From NCBI RefSeq assembly GCF_023343835.1, contig NC_064443.1:11718001-11782000 (forward strand): 64,000 nucleotides of DNA, in the 5' to 3' direction. Below are positions 62,761 to 64,000 of the stretch, piece after piece; position 1 is the first letter of the stretch, and each line of letters starts with the position of its first letter. The notes beneath the pieces were generated by a model that was not told where the DNA came from, ran no database searches, and saw nothing but the letters and a program-made list of their open reading frames with translations. Source of the stretch: Lagopus muta (taxonomy: Eukaryota; Chordata; Aves; Galliformes; Phasianidae). The position numbers and the translations under genes are program-made.

Positions 62761-63732
62761 GCGCTGCAGAATAGCACAGATGCTCTGCTAGGGCTCCATT
62801 CTCTTTCACTACTGACATACTTGGTTCCTTTTTGTCTTAACCAGTTGATCGAGCTGTCCTCATCACAGGAAAACAAAAGTGTTTGGAAAACGAGGCATTT
62901 TGACCAACAGAGGGATGGCAAGGATTCGCACTTTCTGTAGAGATAAAGGGAACACAGCACCTAAAAATACTTGTAGCTGCATTGTTATCCCATTTTAATG
63001 ATCTATCTGATAGCTGCTTATATCTCATACGGATTTTTATATATGTAATACAAATAAGATTCTGTGTCTTTAACTATAGAGTGCTGTTTCTGATATGTTC
63101 AAGTCAAGGAACTGAGATTCTGTGTTCTTACCTAATTTCATGTAGCCATTCCTGCTTCTCTTGGCCACTGTGTCACTGTTACTTATACAATTTCTGGTTA
63201 TGTTTTAACTTAATTCTCTTGAGAGTAGAGATTCAATGTTTATTTTGACTGAATGGATCACATTCTCCCTTGAAGTTCTTGTCACAGTGGTTTCTTACCA
63301 CAGCTGCTTTGCTTCCTGAAGTGTGGAGTGTTGCTATTTGGAGATGTCAAAGAGGGATCAGGGTTCCTCAGGATGTTGCAGCCTTCTGAAGCCTGTGGCC
63401 TTGCATCTCAGCTCTCTGTCAGAAGGCCTGTTTGAAGGTATTTTCCTCTGCCCTATTTTATCTCCCCTTTTCATGCATTTTAGGGGTTCTGACTTTTGTA
63501 TTAAGACATCGTGAAAGCTTCATTCTTCTGAAAGCAGAAAAGAAAAGCTGAACTGATGAAGTGCAGCAGAACTGCTGGTAAGAAAGTATCTGTGTTGTCA
63601 CTGCATTATAATCAGTCACAAGGTGTTCCTTGCAACACTTAATTTACTAGCAAATTAATGAGGGGCCTGAATCAGCCTCACCTTTTCGTAATATCAAGTA
63701 TAATAACTAGGGAAGCAGTATTCCAAATAGAC
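62761..63732. other. Intergenic sequence right of KCTD6
   Basis: AT-leaning sequence with no gene, RNA or repeat recognised. In human the next gene is ACOX2 on the opposite strand; no ACOX2-like peptide was seen here. Confidence 0.6.
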
Positions 63733-63738
63733 TTTATT
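63733..63738 (-). terminator. Candidate poly(A) signal of a minus-strand gene
   Basis: TTTATT on the + strand, AATAAA on the minus strand, about 90 nt past the stop of the candidate exon at 63827-63920. Motif-only, but its placement fits the 3' end of a leftward gene entering from the right edge. Confidence 0.35.
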
Positions 63739-63826
63739 GCAATCAAAGATTTATCAAAAGACAGTATGAATGACTCTGTTAATGGGAAAGTAATCTTTGC
63801 AGGCAGGAGTTGACATCAGCTGTGTG

Positions 63827-63920
63827 TTATTCTTCATGAGCCAGAAATACTTGATTGCTGAGCAAGTTCAGAGCTCTTTTCATTCTCCAAACAAATACAT
63901 TTTCTAACATGCTTCTTGAT
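63827..63920 (-). CDS. Candidate last coding exon of an unidentified minus-strand gene
   Basis: On the minus strand, an acceptor-like CTTATTCTTGTAG ends at 63921 and is followed by 94 nt that read, after one carried-over base, SRSMLENVFVWRMKRALNL and then LSNQVFLAHEE before a stop TAA at 63827-63829. An AATAAA follows about 90 nt later. I do not recognise the peptide. It does not resemble the C-terminus of ACOX2 as I recall it. A 30-codon open stretch with a splice-like edge can occur by chance, so this is a lead and not a firm call. Confidence 0.25.
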
Positions 63921-64000
63921 CTACAAGAATAAGTTGTTCCTCAAAAGCAAGGACCAACGAGCAAGCAAACAACAAAAACAGGACTATTTCTGACTAGGCT

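Overview
The window is vertebrate nuclear DNA, almost certainly from a bird and probably chicken or another galliform. The evidence is multi-exon genes with GT-AG introns, CpG-island promoters, CR1 LINE fragments as the only recognisable interspersed repeats, and protein sequences very close to human orthologues. By recalled synteny it would sit on chicken chromosome 12. I found no virus-like element, CRISPR array or bacterial-type operon.

Layout from left to right: (1) 1-7385, the last five coding exons of PRKAR2A (+), followed by a possible long 3' UTR that contains a CR1 copy. (2) 13403-15627, the two-protein locus RPP14/HTD2 (+): RPP14 in five coding exons, then a complete HTD2 frame in the same last exon, starting 37 nt after the RPP14 stop. 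(3) 18059-48736, PXK (+) in 18 coding exons. (4) 50898-54567, PDHB (-) in 9 coding exons, convergent with PXK. (5) A shared CpG-rich promoter at about 54.6-55.1 kb. (6) 60097-61978, KCTD6 (+), head to head with PDHB. (7) 62760-64000, mostly featureless, with a weak candidate last exon and poly(A) signal of an unknown minus-strand gene. RPP14-PXK-PDHB-KCTD6 matches the human 3p14 order. PRKAR2A lies about 10 Mb away in human, so an evolutionary breakpoint falls between PRKAR2A and RPP14.

Exon boundaries were placed by hand from reading-frame continuity, GT/AG sites and recalled human proteins. Reconstructed lengths are RPP14 127 aa, HTD2 171 aa, PXK 577 aa, PDHB 359 aa, KCTD6 237 aa, and 171 C-terminal residues of PRKAR2A. 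Functionally, HTD2 acts in mitochondrial fatty acid synthesis, which supplies the octanoyl precursor of lipoate, a cofactor of the pyruvate dehydrogenase complex to which PDHB belongs. RPP14 is an RNase P subunit.

The most interesting observation is at RPP14/HTD2. In the spliced message no ATG occurs in any frame between the RPP14 start (weak context, C at -3) and the HTD2 start (purine at -3), and none lies in the roughly 200 nt upstream. That arrangement fits leaky scanning. Other leads are a tRNA-like A-box/B-box pair just upstream of the RPP14 start, a candidate poison or alternative exon in the last PXK intron, a NAGNAG acceptor in PXK, a TCTCGCGAGA palindrome in the PDHB/KCTD6 bidirectional promoter, and overlapping opposite-strand poly(A) signals near the PXK/PDHB convergence.
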